Origin: an uncultured Alphaproteobacteria bacterium
Lineage (GTDB): Bacteria > Pseudomonadota > Alphaproteobacteria > HIMB59 > GCA-002718135
DNA: 64,000 nucleotides
NCBI GenBank assembly: GCA_902573325.1
Contig: CACGJH010000009.1
Span: 1-64,000, forward strand
Direction: 5' to 3'
Position 1 is the stretch's first letter, and each line of letters opens with the position of its first letter. Shown here piece after piece: positions 36,142 to 49,618 of the stretch. The translations under genes and the position numbers were made by a program. The notes beneath the pieces are model-generated. The model was not told where the DNA came from. It searched no databases and saw only the letters and a list, made by a program, of their open reading frames with translations.

Positions 36142-36909
36142 CTAATTCTTATTGATACCTTTTCCTAAATAAGCTTCTATAACTGTTTCGTTATTTTTCA
36201 CTTCATTAAAATTTCCTTTAAATAAAACAGAACCTTCCGCCATCACAATTACAGGATCACAAATTTTTTCTATGAGTTCCATATCATGTTCAATTACAAA
36301 AAACGTATAATTCTTTTCTTTATTTAATCGTAATATTGCATCTGTTATTTCATTAAGAAGTGTTCTATTAACTCCAGCCCCTACTTCATCAAGTAAAACA
36401 ATTTGAGGATCAACCATCATGGTTCTCCCTAACTCAAGTAGTTTTTTTTGACCGCCAGATAAGTTTCCTGCAAGTTCTTGAGTCAAGTTACTTAAATTTA
36501 AAAAATTAATTACTTCGATAGCTTTTTGCCTTATTTCTTCTTCTTGTTGTTTTACTTTAGCATTACTTAATAAAGCATATGATAATTTTTCACCAAATTG
36601 ATTTGGCGGTACCATCATTAAATTTTCAAGAACAGTTAATGTTGAAAATTCATGGGCAATTTGAAAAGTTCTTAGAACTCCTTTAGCAAATAATTCGTGA
36701 GGTTTTAAAAAAGAAATATCTTCATTATTAAGAATTATATTTCCCTCATCTGGATCATATAATCCTGCAATGGTATTGAATAATGTTGTTTTTCCTGCTC
36801 CATTTGGACCTATTAAACCTGTAATTGAACCCATTTCAACTTTCATTGATGCGTTCTGAACTGCTTTTAATCCACCAAAAAATTTATTAACATTATTAAT
36901 TTCAAGCAT
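36142..36909 (-). CDS. livG: ABC transporter ATPase subunit (LivG)
   Basis: Second ATPase of the importer. Walker A GPNGAGKTT (about 34-42), LSGGQKKLLELGRTMM and Walker B IVLLDEVGAGVN are present. RTFQIAHEFSTLTVLENLM and the switch VIEHDMELI are LivG-like. In Walker B the usual EPxAG is EVGAG, as in many LivG proteins. Its start overlaps the rodA stop by 8 bases, so the importer genes appear to be translated from the same message as the elongation genes. Confidence 0.93.
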   Translation of the reverse strand: MLEINNVNKFFGGLKAVQNASMKVEMGSITGLIGPNGAGKTTLFNTIAGLYDPDEGNIILNNEDISFLKPHELFAKGVLRTFQIAHEFSTLTVLENLMMVPPNQFGEKLSYALLSNAKVKQQEEEIRQKAIEVINFLNLSNLTQELAGNLSGGQKKLLELGRTMMVDPQIVLLDEVGAGVNRTLLNEITDAILRLNKEKNYTFFVIEHDMELIEKICDPVIVMAEGSVLFKGNFNEVKNNETVIEAYLGKGINKN

Positions 36910-37999
36910 TATGTAATTTTTTCAAATTCCCATTTAATTCTGCATTAAGAACTAATCCTAGAGATATAATTATTGCAAGCATTGCTGACCCCCCATAAGA
37001 AACTAAAGGTAGTGGAATTCCAACAACAGGCATTAATCCAGATACCATAGATATGTTCATTATTACATATATAAATAAATTACTGCCAACACCTATAGAG
37101 AGAATTCTACCAAAAATATGATTTGATTTAATACTTATATAAAAACAGACTGATATTAATAATAGAAATAGTAAAATTATAAACATAGTGCCAATAAAAC
37201 CAAATTCTTCTCCAATTAAGGTAAAGATAAAATCAGTTTGTTTCTCAGGTAAATACTGTAGATAAGCTTGAGAACCCTCTAAAAAACCTTTGCCAGTTAG
37301 ACCGCCTGAACCTAGAGCAATTTTAGATTGTATGAGTTGATAACCTCTTCCAAGAGCATCTGCTTCAGGATTTAAAAAAGAGAAAATTCTATCTTTTTGA
37401 TATGGTTGTAAGTAATTTAATGACAAAGGAATTGATAAAATTAGAACAAAAAATCCTAATACAAACTTCCAAATTCTTATACCACTTGCAAATAGAATCA
37501 AAATTCCAAGCATTGCTATACTTAATGCGGTGCCAAGATCTGGCTGTATTACGACTAAAGCAAAGGGTAAAAATAAAATTAATATTGGAAAAAATAAATT
37601 TTTTATTCGCTTAATTTCATCAAATTTTAAATCATGATAAAATCTTGCTAGCGCCAGTATTATAGTTATTTTTATTAATTCTGAAGGTTGGATGCTAAAT
37701 CCAAATAGATTTATCCATCTAGTCGCACCTTTACCAAAAACTCCAATTAATTCGACTGAGAACAAAAGTAATAATGATAAAATAAAGAAAATATATGCAA
37801 ATTGATAAATATACTTGATATTTATTAAGGCTAGAATAATTGCTAAAAAAATAAAAACTAGTAATCTAATTAAATGCCTTGATGCCCAAGGATTATATGA
37901 GCCTCCTGCTGCAGAATATAAACCTGCCGCACCAATAAAAGAAATTAATATTACTAAGAAAATCAATAAGTAATTTAAGTTTTGTATTTTATTCAACAT
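36902..37999 (-). CDS. rodA: Rod shape-determining peptidoglycan polymerase RodA (SEDS family)
   Basis: Membrane glycosyltransferase of the elongation complex, partner of PBP2. Ten hydrophobic segments in 365 aa; SIQPSELIKI, LQPDLGTALS and the C-terminal GIPLPLVSYGGSAM are SEDS hallmarks. Ends and starts abut mrdA (one-base overlap) and livG. Confidence 0.95.
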   Translation of the reverse strand: MLNKIQNLNYLLIFLVILISFIGAAGLYSAAGGSYNPWASRHLIRLLVFIFLAIILALINIKYIYQFAYIFFILSLLLLFSVELIGVFGKGATRWINLFGFSIQPSELIKITIILALARFYHDLKFDEIKRIKNLFFPILILFLPFALVVIQPDLGTALSIAMLGILILFASGIRIWKFVLGFFVLILSIPLSLNYLQPYQKDRIFSFLNPEADALGRGYQLIQSKIALGSGGLTGKGFLEGSQAYLQYLPEKQTDFIFTLIGEEFGFIGTMFIILLFLLLISVCFYISIKSNHIFGRILSIGVGSNLFIYVIMNISMVSGLMPVVGIPLPLVSYGGSAMLAIIISLGLVLNAELNGNLKKLHNA

Positions 38000-39801
38000 T
38001 AAATTTCTAAATTTTTAGTAAATTGAAAAATTTCTTTAGCTATAGGTGCTGCAGTTGATGCACCTGAACCTCCATGTTCAATAACAACCGAAATAGCGTA
38101 TCTAGGATTTTCAACTGGCATATACCCAACAAATAAAGCATGATCTCTTTTTTTCCATTCTACTTCTTTTTTCCTAAAATCTTCACTTTCTCTTTCGGCT
38201 ACAGTTATTCTTCTAACTTGAGAAGTTCCTGTCTTACCAGCAAAAGGTGCAGACGCAGATCTTGAATTATATGCTGTACCTTTACTTTCATTAACTACTT
38301 TAAACATTGAGTTTTTAATAATTTGAATTGCATTTTGGTATTTTTCTAACTTTTCAAATTCAATGTCATTATTTTGCTTGATAATATTTGGTTTTACATT
38401 TTTTCCATTAGAGGCAATAATTGAAGTCATTACTGCAAGTTGTAGAGGATTAGTTAATACAAAACCTTGACCAATAGCAGAAATTAGAGTCTCTCCAGGA
38501 TACCAACTTTCATCATATTTTTTCTTTTTCCAATCACGTGAAGGAATAATGCCTTTTTTTTGATTAGGTAAAGAAATATCATATATTTTACCTAAACCAA
38601 AATCTTCAGCAACTTTAGAAATTTTATCTATCCCAATTTTTTTTGAAATTTCATAGAAGAAAACATCACATGATTCTTTGATTGCATCACTAACATTCAT
38701 TGAGCCATGACCATTATTTTTCCAACAATGATAAAGTCTATCACCTAAACCAATTTTTCCACTACAATAATGCTTGGTATTTGTGTCAATAATCCCATGG
38801 ATTATCCCAGCTATCGCAACAACCATTTTAAAAGTTGAACCAGGAGCATATAAACCTTGAATACATCTGTAAGTAAGTGGTGAAAGTTCGTTTTCTAAAA
38901 TTGAATCCCAGTATTTCTTATTCGGTTTTTGTATAATTTTATTTGGATTATATGAAGGAGTTGAGGCCATACATAATATGTTACCATTGTGAATATCCAT
39001 AAGTACTGCTGATCCTGCTTTGTGTTCTTTTAATAAATTTAAAGCATATTGTTGAATTCTAAGATCAATAGTTATCTGAATATCATTTCCTTTTTGACTA
39101 TCTTGCCTTGATATTTCCCGAATTACTCTTCCATAAGAATTAACTTCAATCTCTCTTTGTCCTGATTTCCCTATTAAAGTAGGGTTGAAACTTTTTTCAA
39201 TACCATCTTTTCCTATCTCTAGATTAGGCATATTTGATATAAAAGGTAATTCAACTTCTTCTCGATTAGGTTTATTTGTATAACCGATTAAATGTGAAAC
39301 AGTATTATTATAATTGTAAGTTCTCATATAATCTTGAGAAATAAATATACCTTCAATATTAAGTTTATTTGATTCTATTTTTTCAAGTTGTGACCAATTT
39401 ATATTTTCGAAGACTTTAATTTTTTCAAATTTTTTTACTTTTTTAGATAAATCAATAATTTTTCTTCTGTCATTAAAATCTATTTTTATAATTTGGTTTA
39501 ATTCGTTTAGAGTTTTATTTATATTTTTTGTATTTTCAGGAATTATGTACACATCGAATACTTTAATATTAGATGCTATGATCTTGTTATTAATATCATA
39601 AATCTTCCCCCTAATAGGATATATAATTTCCACGTCTATTTGATTATTTTTTGAAAGAGTTTTATATTTTTGTGAATTCTTTATTTGTATATTATATAAT
39701 CTCCAACCTACTATACCAAAAAAAGATACTTTTAATAAATATAATAAAAAAGTTCTTCTATTTAAAACTGCGTATTGTTTTTTATCATCTGAATAGAACA
39801 T
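37999..39801 (-). CDS. mrdA: Penicillin-binding protein 2 (elongasome transpeptidase)
   Basis: Class B PBP that cross-links peptidoglycan during elongation. There is an N-terminal anchor near residues 15-35, a dimerisation domain (RGKIYDINNKIIASN) and the transpeptidase motifs: APGSTFKMVV (catalytic Ser, about residue 326), SCDVFF (about 380) and AGKTGTSQ (about 523). The 600-aa length is normal. Confidence 0.95.
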   Translation of the reverse strand: MFYSDDKKQYAVLNRRTFLLYLLKVSFFGIVGWRLYNIQIKNSQKYKTLSKNNQIDVEIIYPIRGKIYDINNKIIASNIKVFDVYIIPENTKNINKTLNELNQIIKIDFNDRRKIIDLSKKVKKFEKIKVFENINWSQLEKIESNKLNIEGIFISQDYMRTYNYNNTVSHLIGYTNKPNREEVELPFISNMPNLEIGKDGIEKSFNPTLIGKSGQREIEVNSYGRVIREISRQDSQKGNDIQITIDLRIQQYALNLLKEHKAGSAVLMDIHNGNILCMASTPSYNPNKIIQKPNKKYWDSILENELSPLTYRCIQGLYAPGSTFKMVVAIAGIIHGIIDTNTKHYCSGKIGLGDRLYHCWKNNGHGSMNVSDAIKESCDVFFYEISKKIGIDKISKVAEDFGLGKIYDISLPNQKKGIIPSRDWKKKKYDESWYPGETLISAIGQGFVLTNPLQLAVMTSIIASNGKNVKPNIIKQNNDIEFEKLEKYQNAIQIIKNSMFKVVNESKGTAYNSRSASAPFAGKTGTSQVRRITVAERESEDFRKKEVEWKKRDHALFVGYMPVENPRYAISVVIEHGGSGASTAAPIAKEIFQFTKNLEI

Positions 39802-39802
39802 T

Positions 39803-40288
39803 TCACTTATCCAATTTAGTGAATAAAAATACAGTGGGAATAAAAATAATTAAAGAAATTAAAATAAAATTGAAAAAAGAGCTCATATTAATTTTATAAT
39901 TATATAATAGGTTTGCTAATAATTGTTCAAATAAAAGAAAAATAACTAAAGTTATAAAATAAATAATTATGATTTGATAAGAAGATAATTTAATTAAATA
40001 TTTTCTTAGTAATGTAAATGAAAGTAAAATAGATATAAAAGTAATTAAATGAACTCCTATATTATTTAGTAATAATATATCAAATAAAATCCCATATATA
40101 AAAGCTACAAAATAAAGGTAATAATGGTAATGATAAAAAATTAGATAAATTAAAGTTAAATGAAATAATACATAGAATGCATTATTGATATTAGGATATA
40201 AGATAAAAGAATTTGCAGATATTGAGAAACTTATAATTAGAAGGATATTTAGTTTAGAGGAAGAATTAAGAAATTTGGAAAACTCCAT
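39803..40288 (-). CDS. mreD: Rod shape-determining protein MreD
   Basis: Very hydrophobic 161-aa inner-membrane protein with five or so predicted helices. Sequence identity to MreD is hard to see by eye, but position between mreC and mrdA, size and topology make the call firm. It overlaps mreC by one base. Confidence 0.85.
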   Translation of the reverse strand: MEFSKFLNSSSKLNILLIISFSISANSFILYPNINNAFYVLFHLTLIYLIFYHYHYYLYFVAFIYGILFDILLLNNIGVHLITFISILLSFTLLRKYLIKLSSYQIIIIYFITLVIFLLFEQLLANLLYNYKINMSSFFNFILISLIIFIPTVFLFTKLDK

Positions 40289-41109
40289 TATTTTGATGTA
40301 ACGATTTGTACGTAATCAATATTTTCAAAATCAACAAATGGTAAAACAAAAAATCTATTTTTTTCAACTTTAGTTACTTTTCCAACTAATAAATCTACAG
40401 GAAACGTTTGCGCTGTTCCGCTTGTAACTACAATATCTCCTAATCTTGGCATTTTACTCTCTTTCACAAAAGAGCTTACTAGATATTTGCCATCTCCTTT
40501 ACCAGAAAGTAAAGAAAAAATTCCATCCGATATAGTTTTTACAGAAATAGATAAATTAGGATCGGTCAGAAGAAGTACTCTAGAATTATTTGAAGTTGTA
40601 TCAATTACTTTTCCAACTAATCCTCGTTCATTGATAGCTGACATATTTTTCTTAATTTTATCTTCATAACCAGCATTTAAATTTATAAGTTTACTATAAA
40701 TAGTATCATTTCTATTAATAAGGGATGCAGTTTTGATCAAAATTAAATTATTGTCAGTTGCATTTAATAATTTTTTTAAAACTTTATTCTCTCTTGAATT
40801 TTGTATTGCTAGTGTTTGCCATTTTTTTAAACGTATTATTTCTTCTTGAAGAATTTTATTTTCAAATTTTAAGCTTCTAAATTGATTATATTCGTCAACA
40901 AAATTTGAGAAGGCATTTATTGGTGCTGAAATAACTTTTGTAATAGGAATAATTACTGAACTAGATATATTTTTTACCCCATTGATAAGATACAAATCAG
41001 ATTTTGAAAAAAAAACTAAAAAAAATGAAAGAGTAACAATAGAAATAATTATAAAATTCTTTACTAAAGTTGAAAATTGAAAAGCTTTTATTTGGAACTT
41101 AGGTGCCAT
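40288..41109 (-). CDS. mreC: Rod shape-determining protein MreC
   Basis: Bitopic periplasmic scaffold linking MreB to PBP2/RodA. A single membrane helix is at about residues 16-36, a coiled coil at about 68-105 (FENKILQEEIIRLKKWQ), then the beta-barrel domain with INERGLVGKVIDTTSNNSRV and VTSGTAQTFPVDLLVGKV. The 273-aa length is usual. Confidence 0.92.
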   Translation of the reverse strand: MAPKFQIKAFQFSTLVKNFIIISIVTLSFFLVFFSKSDLYLINGVKNISSSVIIPITKVISAPINAFSNFVDEYNQFRSLKFENKILQEEIIRLKKWQTLAIQNSRENKVLKKLLNATDNNLILIKTASLINRNDTIYSKLINLNAGYEDKIKKNMSAINERGLVGKVIDTTSNNSRVLLLTDPNLSISVKTISDGIFSLLSGKGDGKYLVSSFVKESKMPRLGDIVVTSGTAQTFPVDLLVGKVTKVEKNRFFVLPFVDFENIDYVQIVTSK

Positions 41110-41117
41110 TTTAATTT

Positions 41118-42161
<1,044 letters not shown>

Positions 42162-43718
42162 TTAAACTCCTTCTATTTTTAAATTTGCTGCATTTTCTTT
42201 AATTGATTTTGTTTTTTTAAAAATCAATCTGTTTAAGGCATTTATATAAGCTTTTGCAGACGCAACAATAATATCGGGGTCACTTCCTTTTGCTTGAGAC
42301 GATAGATTATCATCTTCAAGTCTGACAGTTACCTCTCCTTGTGCATCAGTCCCTGCTGTTATTGCATTTACTTGGTAAAGTTTTAGTTTAAATTCAGTAT
42401 TAGTAAGCTTTTTTATAGCGTTAAATGTAGCATCAACAGGACCGTTACCATCAATTTTAGTATTTTCCACTTTATCGTTAATTTCAATCTTTAATTTTGC
42501 TTGAGCTTTTTCAACAGATCCAGCATTTACTTCTAATGATACAAATTTAATGTGTTCATCGTATGACGAAGTTCTATCCTCTGCTAATGCAATTAGATCT
42601 TCTTCAAATATTTCTTTTTTCTTATCAGCTAAATCTTTAAATCTTCCAAATAATTCCATTAAAGCATTATCACCTACTTCATAACCAAGTTCTTTTAACT
42701 TTTCTGAAAAAGCATGTTTACCTGAATGTTTTCCAAGAACTAGTGAAGATTTGTTAAGTCCTATTGACTCAGGAGTCATAATTTCATACGTACCAGCATG
42801 TTTGAGCATACCATCTTGATGTATTCCTGCTTCATGAGCAAAAGCATTTGCGCCAACTATCGCTTTATTTGGTTGAACTGGAAAACCTGTTATTGATGAT
42901 ACTAATCTAGACGCTTTCATAATAGATTCTGTTTTAATATCTGTATGAAAAGGCATTAGGTCTTTTTTTACTTTTAAAGTCATGACAATTTCTTCTAATG
43001 ATGAGTTTCCAGCCCTTTCACCCATACCATTAATTGTACATTCAACTTGTCTAGCACCCTCTTTAATAGCAGCAACATTATTTGCAGTCGCTAAACCCAA
43101 ATCATTATGTGTGTGAGTAGAAAGAATTGCTTTATCAATATTTGGAACATTATTTTTTACATTTTTAAAAATTTTACCAAACTCTTCTGGCAATGTATAA
43201 CCAACAGTATCAGGGATATTAATAGTTGAAGCACCAGAATTAATGGCAAGCTCGATACATTGATATAAAAATTCTAACTCTGATCTTCCACCATCTTCAC
43301 AACTCCACTCAATGTTATCACAAAGATTTCTTGCGTGAGAAACGGTTTTTTGGATAGCCTCTAAAACTTCTTCTTCAGTTTTCTTTAATTTATATTTCAT
43401 ATGTAGAGGGCTTGTTGCTATAAAAGTATGAATTCTTGGATATTTTGCATGTTGTACTGCTTCCCAAGCACGATCAATATCTTTAAAACTCGCTCTTGCT
43501 AAACCGGCTATAGTTGAATTTTTTACCTGTTTACTAACTTCAGAAACAGCTTCAAAATCTCCATTAGAAGCAATTGGAAACCCTGCTTCGATAATGTCAA
43601 CCTTCATAGAATCAAGTACTTCAGCAATTTGAAGTTTTTCATCTAAATTCATAGATGCACCCGGAGACTGCTCTCCATCTCGAAGAGTTGTGTCAAAAAT
43701 ATAAATTTTTTCAGTCAT
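42162..43718 (-). CDS. leuA: 2-Isopropylmalate synthase
   Basis: First committed step of leucine synthesis. DTTLRDGEQSPGASM, the metal-binding STHTHNDLGLATANN and NGMGERAGNSSLEE define the catalytic barrel. The C-terminal ~130 residues are the leucine-binding regulatory domain, so feedback inhibition is expected. The 518-aa length is normal. It is 41 bases after ilvC. Confidence 0.95.
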   Translation of the reverse strand: MTEKIYIFDTTLRDGEQSPGASMNLDEKLQIAEVLDSMKVDIIEAGFPIASNGDFEAVSEVSKQVKNSTIAGLARASFKDIDRAWEAVQHAKYPRIHTFIATSPLHMKYKLKKTEEEVLEAIQKTVSHARNLCDNIEWSCEDGGRSELEFLYQCIELAINSGASTINIPDTVGYTLPEEFGKIFKNVKNNVPNIDKAILSTHTHNDLGLATANNVAAIKEGARQVECTINGMGERAGNSSLEEIVMTLKVKKDLMPFHTDIKTESIMKASRLVSSITGFPVQPNKAIVGANAFAHEAGIHQDGMLKHAGTYEIMTPESIGLNKSSLVLGKHSGKHAFSEKLKELGYEVGDNALMELFGRFKDLADKKKEIFEEDLIALAEDRTSSYDEHIKFVSLEVNAGSVEKAQAKLKIEINDKVENTKIDGNGPVDATFNAIKKLTNTEFKLKLYQVNAITAGTDAQGEVTVRLEDDNLSSQAKGSDPDIIVASAKAYINALNRLIFKKTKSIKENAANLKIEGV

Positions 43719-43759
43719 TTTTTAATTATATACTAATCAAAATTTTATTAAACTTTCAT

Positions 43760-45320
<1,561 letters not shown>

Positions 45321-45321
<1 letters not shown>

Positions 45322-47087
45322 TAAACTAAAATTTTTCCTTTTTCGGCTGATTTTTTATCTTGTTTTTGATCTTTACTTAACATCATTTCATTGTGAGCAG
45401 AACCACTTTGAATCATTGGAAAGCAATTTTCTTCTTTAGTAACCCAAATATCAGCAATAACTGTATTTTTTGTTTCAATCATTTCAGTTATTACATCATC
45501 AAGTTCTTCAGTCGTCTTTGCTCTTAAACCAACAGCTTTGTAACTCTCAGCTAACTTTACAAAATCAGGTAAACTATCAGTATAACTTTCGGAATATCTT
45601 CCACCATGTAAAAGTTCTTGCCACTGTCTTACCATTCCCATGTATTCGTTATTTAAAATAAATATTTTTACTGGTAATCTATATTGAACAGCTGTACTCA
45701 TCTCTTGAATGTTCATAAGTATAGAGGCATCTCCCGCTATATCGACTACTAAGGCATCAGGATGTCCAACCTGAGCTCCAATTGCAGCAGGAAATCCGTA
45801 CCCCATAGTTCCCAAACCACCTGACGTAAGCCATCTGTTCGGTTCCTCAAATTTATAGAATTGAGCAGCCCACATTTGATGCTGACCTACCTCAGTAGTA
45901 ACAAATGTTTTAGTATTTTTAGTTAACTCATACAGTCTTTGAACAGCGTATTGAGGCTTAATTTGCTTACCTTCATTATTATAGCTTAAACAATCAATTT
46001 CTTTCCATTTATTGATTTTATCCCACCACAATTTCAGTGAATCAGTATCTATTTTATATTTTTTTTCTTTCCAGATCGAAATCATTTTTTCGACAACTTG
46101 TTTAACATCCCCTATTATTGGGACATCAACATTTATTGTTTTGTTGATATTACTTTCATCAATATCAATATGAATTTTCTTTGAGTTAGGTGAGAAAGCA
46201 TCAAGTCTTCCTGTAACCCTATCATCAAACCTCGCTCCTATATTAATCATAACATCACATTCATGCATTGCCATATTAGCTTCATACATTCCATGCATAC
46301 CAAGCATGCCAAGTGAGTTTTTATCTGATGAACCTACTACCCCAAGGCCCATTAATGTCATTGTAACTGGTGATCCTACCATATTTATAAATTCTCTAAC
46401 TAATTTTGAAGCCCTTGGACCAGAGTTAATACATCCACCACCAATATAAAAAATTGGTTTTTTAGCCTTTGAAATTAATTCTACTGCTTCTTCAATCTTA
46501 TTTTTTTCAAAATCAGGACTTGGTTCAAATAATCTATGAGAAGGAATAATAATTTTATTTTTTTCTTCATAAGTTCCTGAAGCAAATTGAACATCTTTAG
46601 GTATATCAATTAATACAGGACCTGGTCTTCCATTTTGAGCAATGGTAAATGCCTCATGAAATACAGAAGATAATTTATTAACATCTTTAACTAAATAATT
46701 ATGTTTGGTACAAGGTCTTGTTATACCTGTCGTATCACATTCTTGAAATGCATCACTACCAATTAAATGTTGAGGTACCTGTCCAGTTATACATACGATA
46801 GGTACACTATCCATCATTGCGTCAGTTAAACCAGTTACAACATTTGTTGCACCAGGTCCTGATGTAACAAGGACCACTCCAGTTTTACCGGTAGACCTAG
46901 CATAACCTTCAGCTGCATGTATGGCTCCACCTTCTTGTCTTACTAAAACGTGCTTAATTGAATTCTGCTTAAACAAAGTATCGTATATGGGTAATACTGC
47001 CCCACCAGGATATCCAAACACAACTTCGACACCTTGTTCAGCCAAGCTTTTTAAGACAATTTCAGCACCTGTTATTTCATTATTCAT
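45321..47087 (-). CDS. ilvB: Acetolactate synthase large (catalytic) subunit
   Basis: Thiamin diphosphate enzyme that condenses pyruvate with pyruvate or 2-ketobutyrate. The N-terminal FGYPGGAVLPIYD and catalytic Glu in RQEGGAIHAAEGYARSTG, and the ThDP-binding GDASILMNIQEMSTAVQYRL are present in 588 aa. The miaA-ilvB gap is 47 bases with no leader-peptide attenuator that I can see. Confidence 0.96.
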
Positions 47088-47134
47088 TGATCTTAGCTCA
47101 TAGGCTGTGGATAAAATAAAATCAATAAATTAGT

Positions 47135-48058
47135 TCAATTTTGCTCTAAATTAATGGATTTTAAGTCAATTTCGTCCGGAAATTGATTAAATTTTTTAAA
47201 AATATTAAGATTTGAAGATCTCCACCAAGTATGTTGTCTTTTTACATAGTTTCTTGTTACTTGCTGTATTTTAGAAATACATTCCTCAATTGATACTTCG
47301 TTATTCAGATAAGATTGAATTTCAGGAACTCCATGAGCTTTCATTATTGGTAAACTATTATTATATTTTAATTTAAGCAAATTTTTGACTTCATCTATCG
47401 CACCATCTTCAATCATTAAATGTGTTCTATGATCTACTCTTCTATAATTTTCATTTCTATCTGGAAGAAATAATAATATTTTGTAATTTTTTAAATTAAT
47501 AAAATTTTTATTTTTACTTTTTTTCCAGTCACTAAATTTTTTCTTAGTAAAAAAATTTACTTCCCATATTCTTCTTATTCTTTGAATATCATTAGGTGCA
47601 ATATTAATCATTGCATCACTGTCAAGCTCTTTAACTAAATTAAAAAAATTTTCCTTTCCAATTTTTAAAATCATTTTTTCTGATTCAATTTTTACTTTTT
47701 CTGGAATAGATGGAATTGAAACTATTCCATTAATTAAAGATTCTATGTAAAGACCTGTCCCTCCAACTAAAATAGGAGTTGTATTTTTATTAACTAAATA
47801 ATTAATTTTTTTTGATGCTTCCTCACACCATTTTTGAACATTAAATCTAACATCACCTTTTACAAATCCATAAAGATGATGATTGATTTTTTTTTGATCA
47901 TTTACAGTTGGTCTAGCAGTTAAGATACTTAACTCATTATAAATCTGCATACTATCAGCATTTATAATTTCACCATTTAGTTTGTTCGCTAGACTTAAAG
48001 CAAATTTTGATTTTCCTGATGCAGTTGGGCCTAATACAAAATAGATTTGAGTTTTCAA
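47135..48058 (-). CDS. miaA: tRNA dimethylallyltransferase
   Basis: Adds the dimethylallyl group to A37 of tRNAs reading UNN codons. The P-loop GPTASGKSKFA (9-19), NADSMQIYNELSILTARPT and GGTGLYIESL are family signatures, and VTRNYVKRQHTWWR near the end binds tRNA. The 307-aa length is normal. Its ATG overlaps the protease stop (ATGA). Confidence 0.94.
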   Translation of the reverse strand: MKTQIYFVLGPTASGKSKFALSLANKLNGEIINADSMQIYNELSILTARPTVNDQKKINHHLYGFVKGDVRFNVQKWCEEASKKINYLVNKNTTPILVGGTGLYIESLINGIVSIPSIPEKVKIESEKMILKIGKENFFNLVKELDSDAMINIAPNDIQRIRRIWEVNFFTKKKFSDWKKSKNKNFINLKNYKILLFLPDRNENYRRVDHRTHLMIEDGAIDEVKNLLKLKYNNSLPIMKAHGVPEIQSYLNNEVSIEECISKIQQVTRNYVKRQHTWWRSSNLNIFKKFNQFPDEIDLKSINLEQN

Positions 48059-49416
48059 TTATTCTTAAATTTAATTGTTACCCAATTTTGCTCACCATCT
48101 CTAATTATTTTTAGTAATAATGAGGATCTGCCTGTTTTTTCTAAAGAATTTACTAACTCTTCAAATGAATTCATATTGTTGATAAGCTCTCTATTCACTT
48201 CTGCGATTATGTCTCCATTTTGCAAACTACTATCAATGTCGTCAATAGAGATTACTTTAACTCCACTTTCATGATCTTCAATAGTAATTCCTAAAGATTC
48301 AATTTTTAAATTTTTTTCAATGTTGGTAGTTGTTTTTCTTTCCGTAACTACCTCTCCAGGTAATTCTCCTAAAATTACCTCAATACGAATTTTTTTATTT
48401 TTTCTCCAAACTTCTAATATTGCAGTAGAACCTACATCTGACTCTGCAACAACTCTTGGTAAATCAGGCATCTTTTTAATTTCTATATCATTAAATTTTA
48501 AAATTACGTCACCTGGTTCTAATCCAGCAGCTTTTGAAGGTCCATTAGGATTGACATTGGATATAAATGCTCCTTTTTGATCAGGTAATCCAAGACTTTC
48601 CGCAAAATCCTTTGTAACAGGTTGAATTTGTACACCTAACCAACCTCTCTTAGTTTTTCCAAAATCTTTTAATTGTTGTACTATTTTTTTGGCACTGTTA
48701 GCTGGTATTGCAAATCCTAAACCAATACTTCCACCTGTTTGCGAAACAATTGCCGTATTAATTCCTATAACCTCTCCGTCTAAATTAAATAATGGTCCAC
48801 CAGAATTACCACGATTAATAGATGCATCAGTTTGTAAAAATTTAACATATGGCCCGCTACCTAAATCTCTTGAGATTGCAGATATAATTCCTGCTGTGAC
48901 GGTTCCTCCCAAACCAAGAGGATTTCCAATTGCAATTGACCAGTCTCCAACTCTCATCTTATCAGAGTCTCCCCAACCAACATATGTAAGTTTTTTGTTT
49001 TTTGGATCAATTTTTAATACAGCTATGTCTGCTTTTGGATCTCTTCCAAGTAATTCAGCTATAAACTCTGTTTCATCATTTAAAATAACAGTTATTTCAT
49101 CAGCTCCTTCAATTACATGATTATTTGTAACAACTATACCATCCTCACTTATTATAAAACCTGACCCAAGTCCTGTCATTGGTCTTTGAGATTGTCTTTG
49201 ATCACGATCAAAATATTCTTTAAAAAATTCATCAAAAGGAGACCCCTCTGGAAATTGTGGTATTTGATTTTGGTTATTATTTTCAACAATAGTAGTTGAT
49301 GCAATACTAACTACTGCGGGAGATAATTGTTCTACTAAATCAGCAAAACTCTCAGGTACAGCAAGTAATGGTTTCGAAAATAAAATAGAAATTAAGAATA
49401 AAAATTTAATTCTCAT
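48055..49416 (-). CDS. degP: Do-type periplasmic serine protease (DegP/DegQ family)
   Basis: Envelope protease/chaperone. From the Met at 49414-49416 the protein opens with a signal peptide (MRIKFLFLISILFSKPLLA). The catalytic triad is His in TNNHVIEGADE, Asp in DPKADIAVLKID and Ser in RGNSGGPLF, followed by two PDZ domains (about 255-345 and 365-453). Upstream Mets at 49428 and 49473 are in frame but put non-signal sequence first and overlap the DUF2065 gene. Neighbours hflK and hflC also act in membrane protein quality control. Confidence 0.94.
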   Translation of the reverse strand: MRIKFLFLISILFSKPLLAVPESFADLVEQLSPAVVSIASTTIVENNNQNQIPQFPEGSPFDEFFKEYFDRDQRQSQRPMTGLGSGFIISEDGIVVTNNHVIEGADEITVILNDETEFIAELLGRDPKADIAVLKIDPKNKKLTYVGWGDSDKMRVGDWSIAIGNPLGLGGTVTAGIISAISRDLGSGPYVKFLQTDASINRGNSGGPLFNLDGEVIGINTAIVSQTGGSIGLGFAIPANSAKKIVQQLKDFGKTKRGWLGVQIQPVTKDFAESLGLPDQKGAFISNVNPNGPSKAAGLEPGDVILKFNDIEIKKMPDLPRVVAESDVGSTAILEVWRKNKKIRIEVILGELPGEVVTERKTTTNIEKNLKIESLGITIEDHESGVKVISIDDIDSSLQNGDIIAEVNRELINNMNSFEELVNSLEKTGRSSLLLKIIRDGEQNWVTIKFKNN

Positions 49417-49417
49417 A

Positions 49418-49618
49418 TTAATTGTCATAGTATTTGAACGTGAAAAAAATAAGGCAAAGGCCAAGTAGTGCAAAAAATAAACTAATATTTTTTACAGTTT
49501 GTGGATTAATAATAGAAAGCATATCGAGATATTTCTTTAAATTGTTAGCTAAGAAAAAATAAAGCGTACCTTCAATGATCAGCACTAGACCTATGCTTAT
49601 TAGTAATATTTCAAACAT
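49418..49618 (-). CDS. DUF2065 family small membrane protein (YjeT-like)
   Basis: 66-aa protein with two hydrophobic segments (about 2-22 and 42-60). FEILLISIGLVLIIEGTLYF matches the DUF2065 N-terminus (E. coli YjeT), and YjeT is next to hflC in E. coli as well. Its start overlaps the hflC stop by one base. A role linked to HflKC is plausible but unproven. Confidence 0.82.
   Translation of the reverse strand: MFEILLISIGLVLIIEGTLYFFLANNLKKYLDMLSIINPQTVKNISLFFALLGLCLIFFTFKYYDN

Noticed and set aside
47088-47134. Leader-peptide attenuator before ilvB
   Set aside because: The gap after miaA is only 47 bases and contains no run of Ile, Val or Leu codons and no terminator hairpin.
48689-49120. 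Plus-strand 143-aa frame
   Set aside because: It lies antisense within the conserved catalytic domain of the Do-type protease and shows the complementary codon pattern, with no ribosome-binding site.
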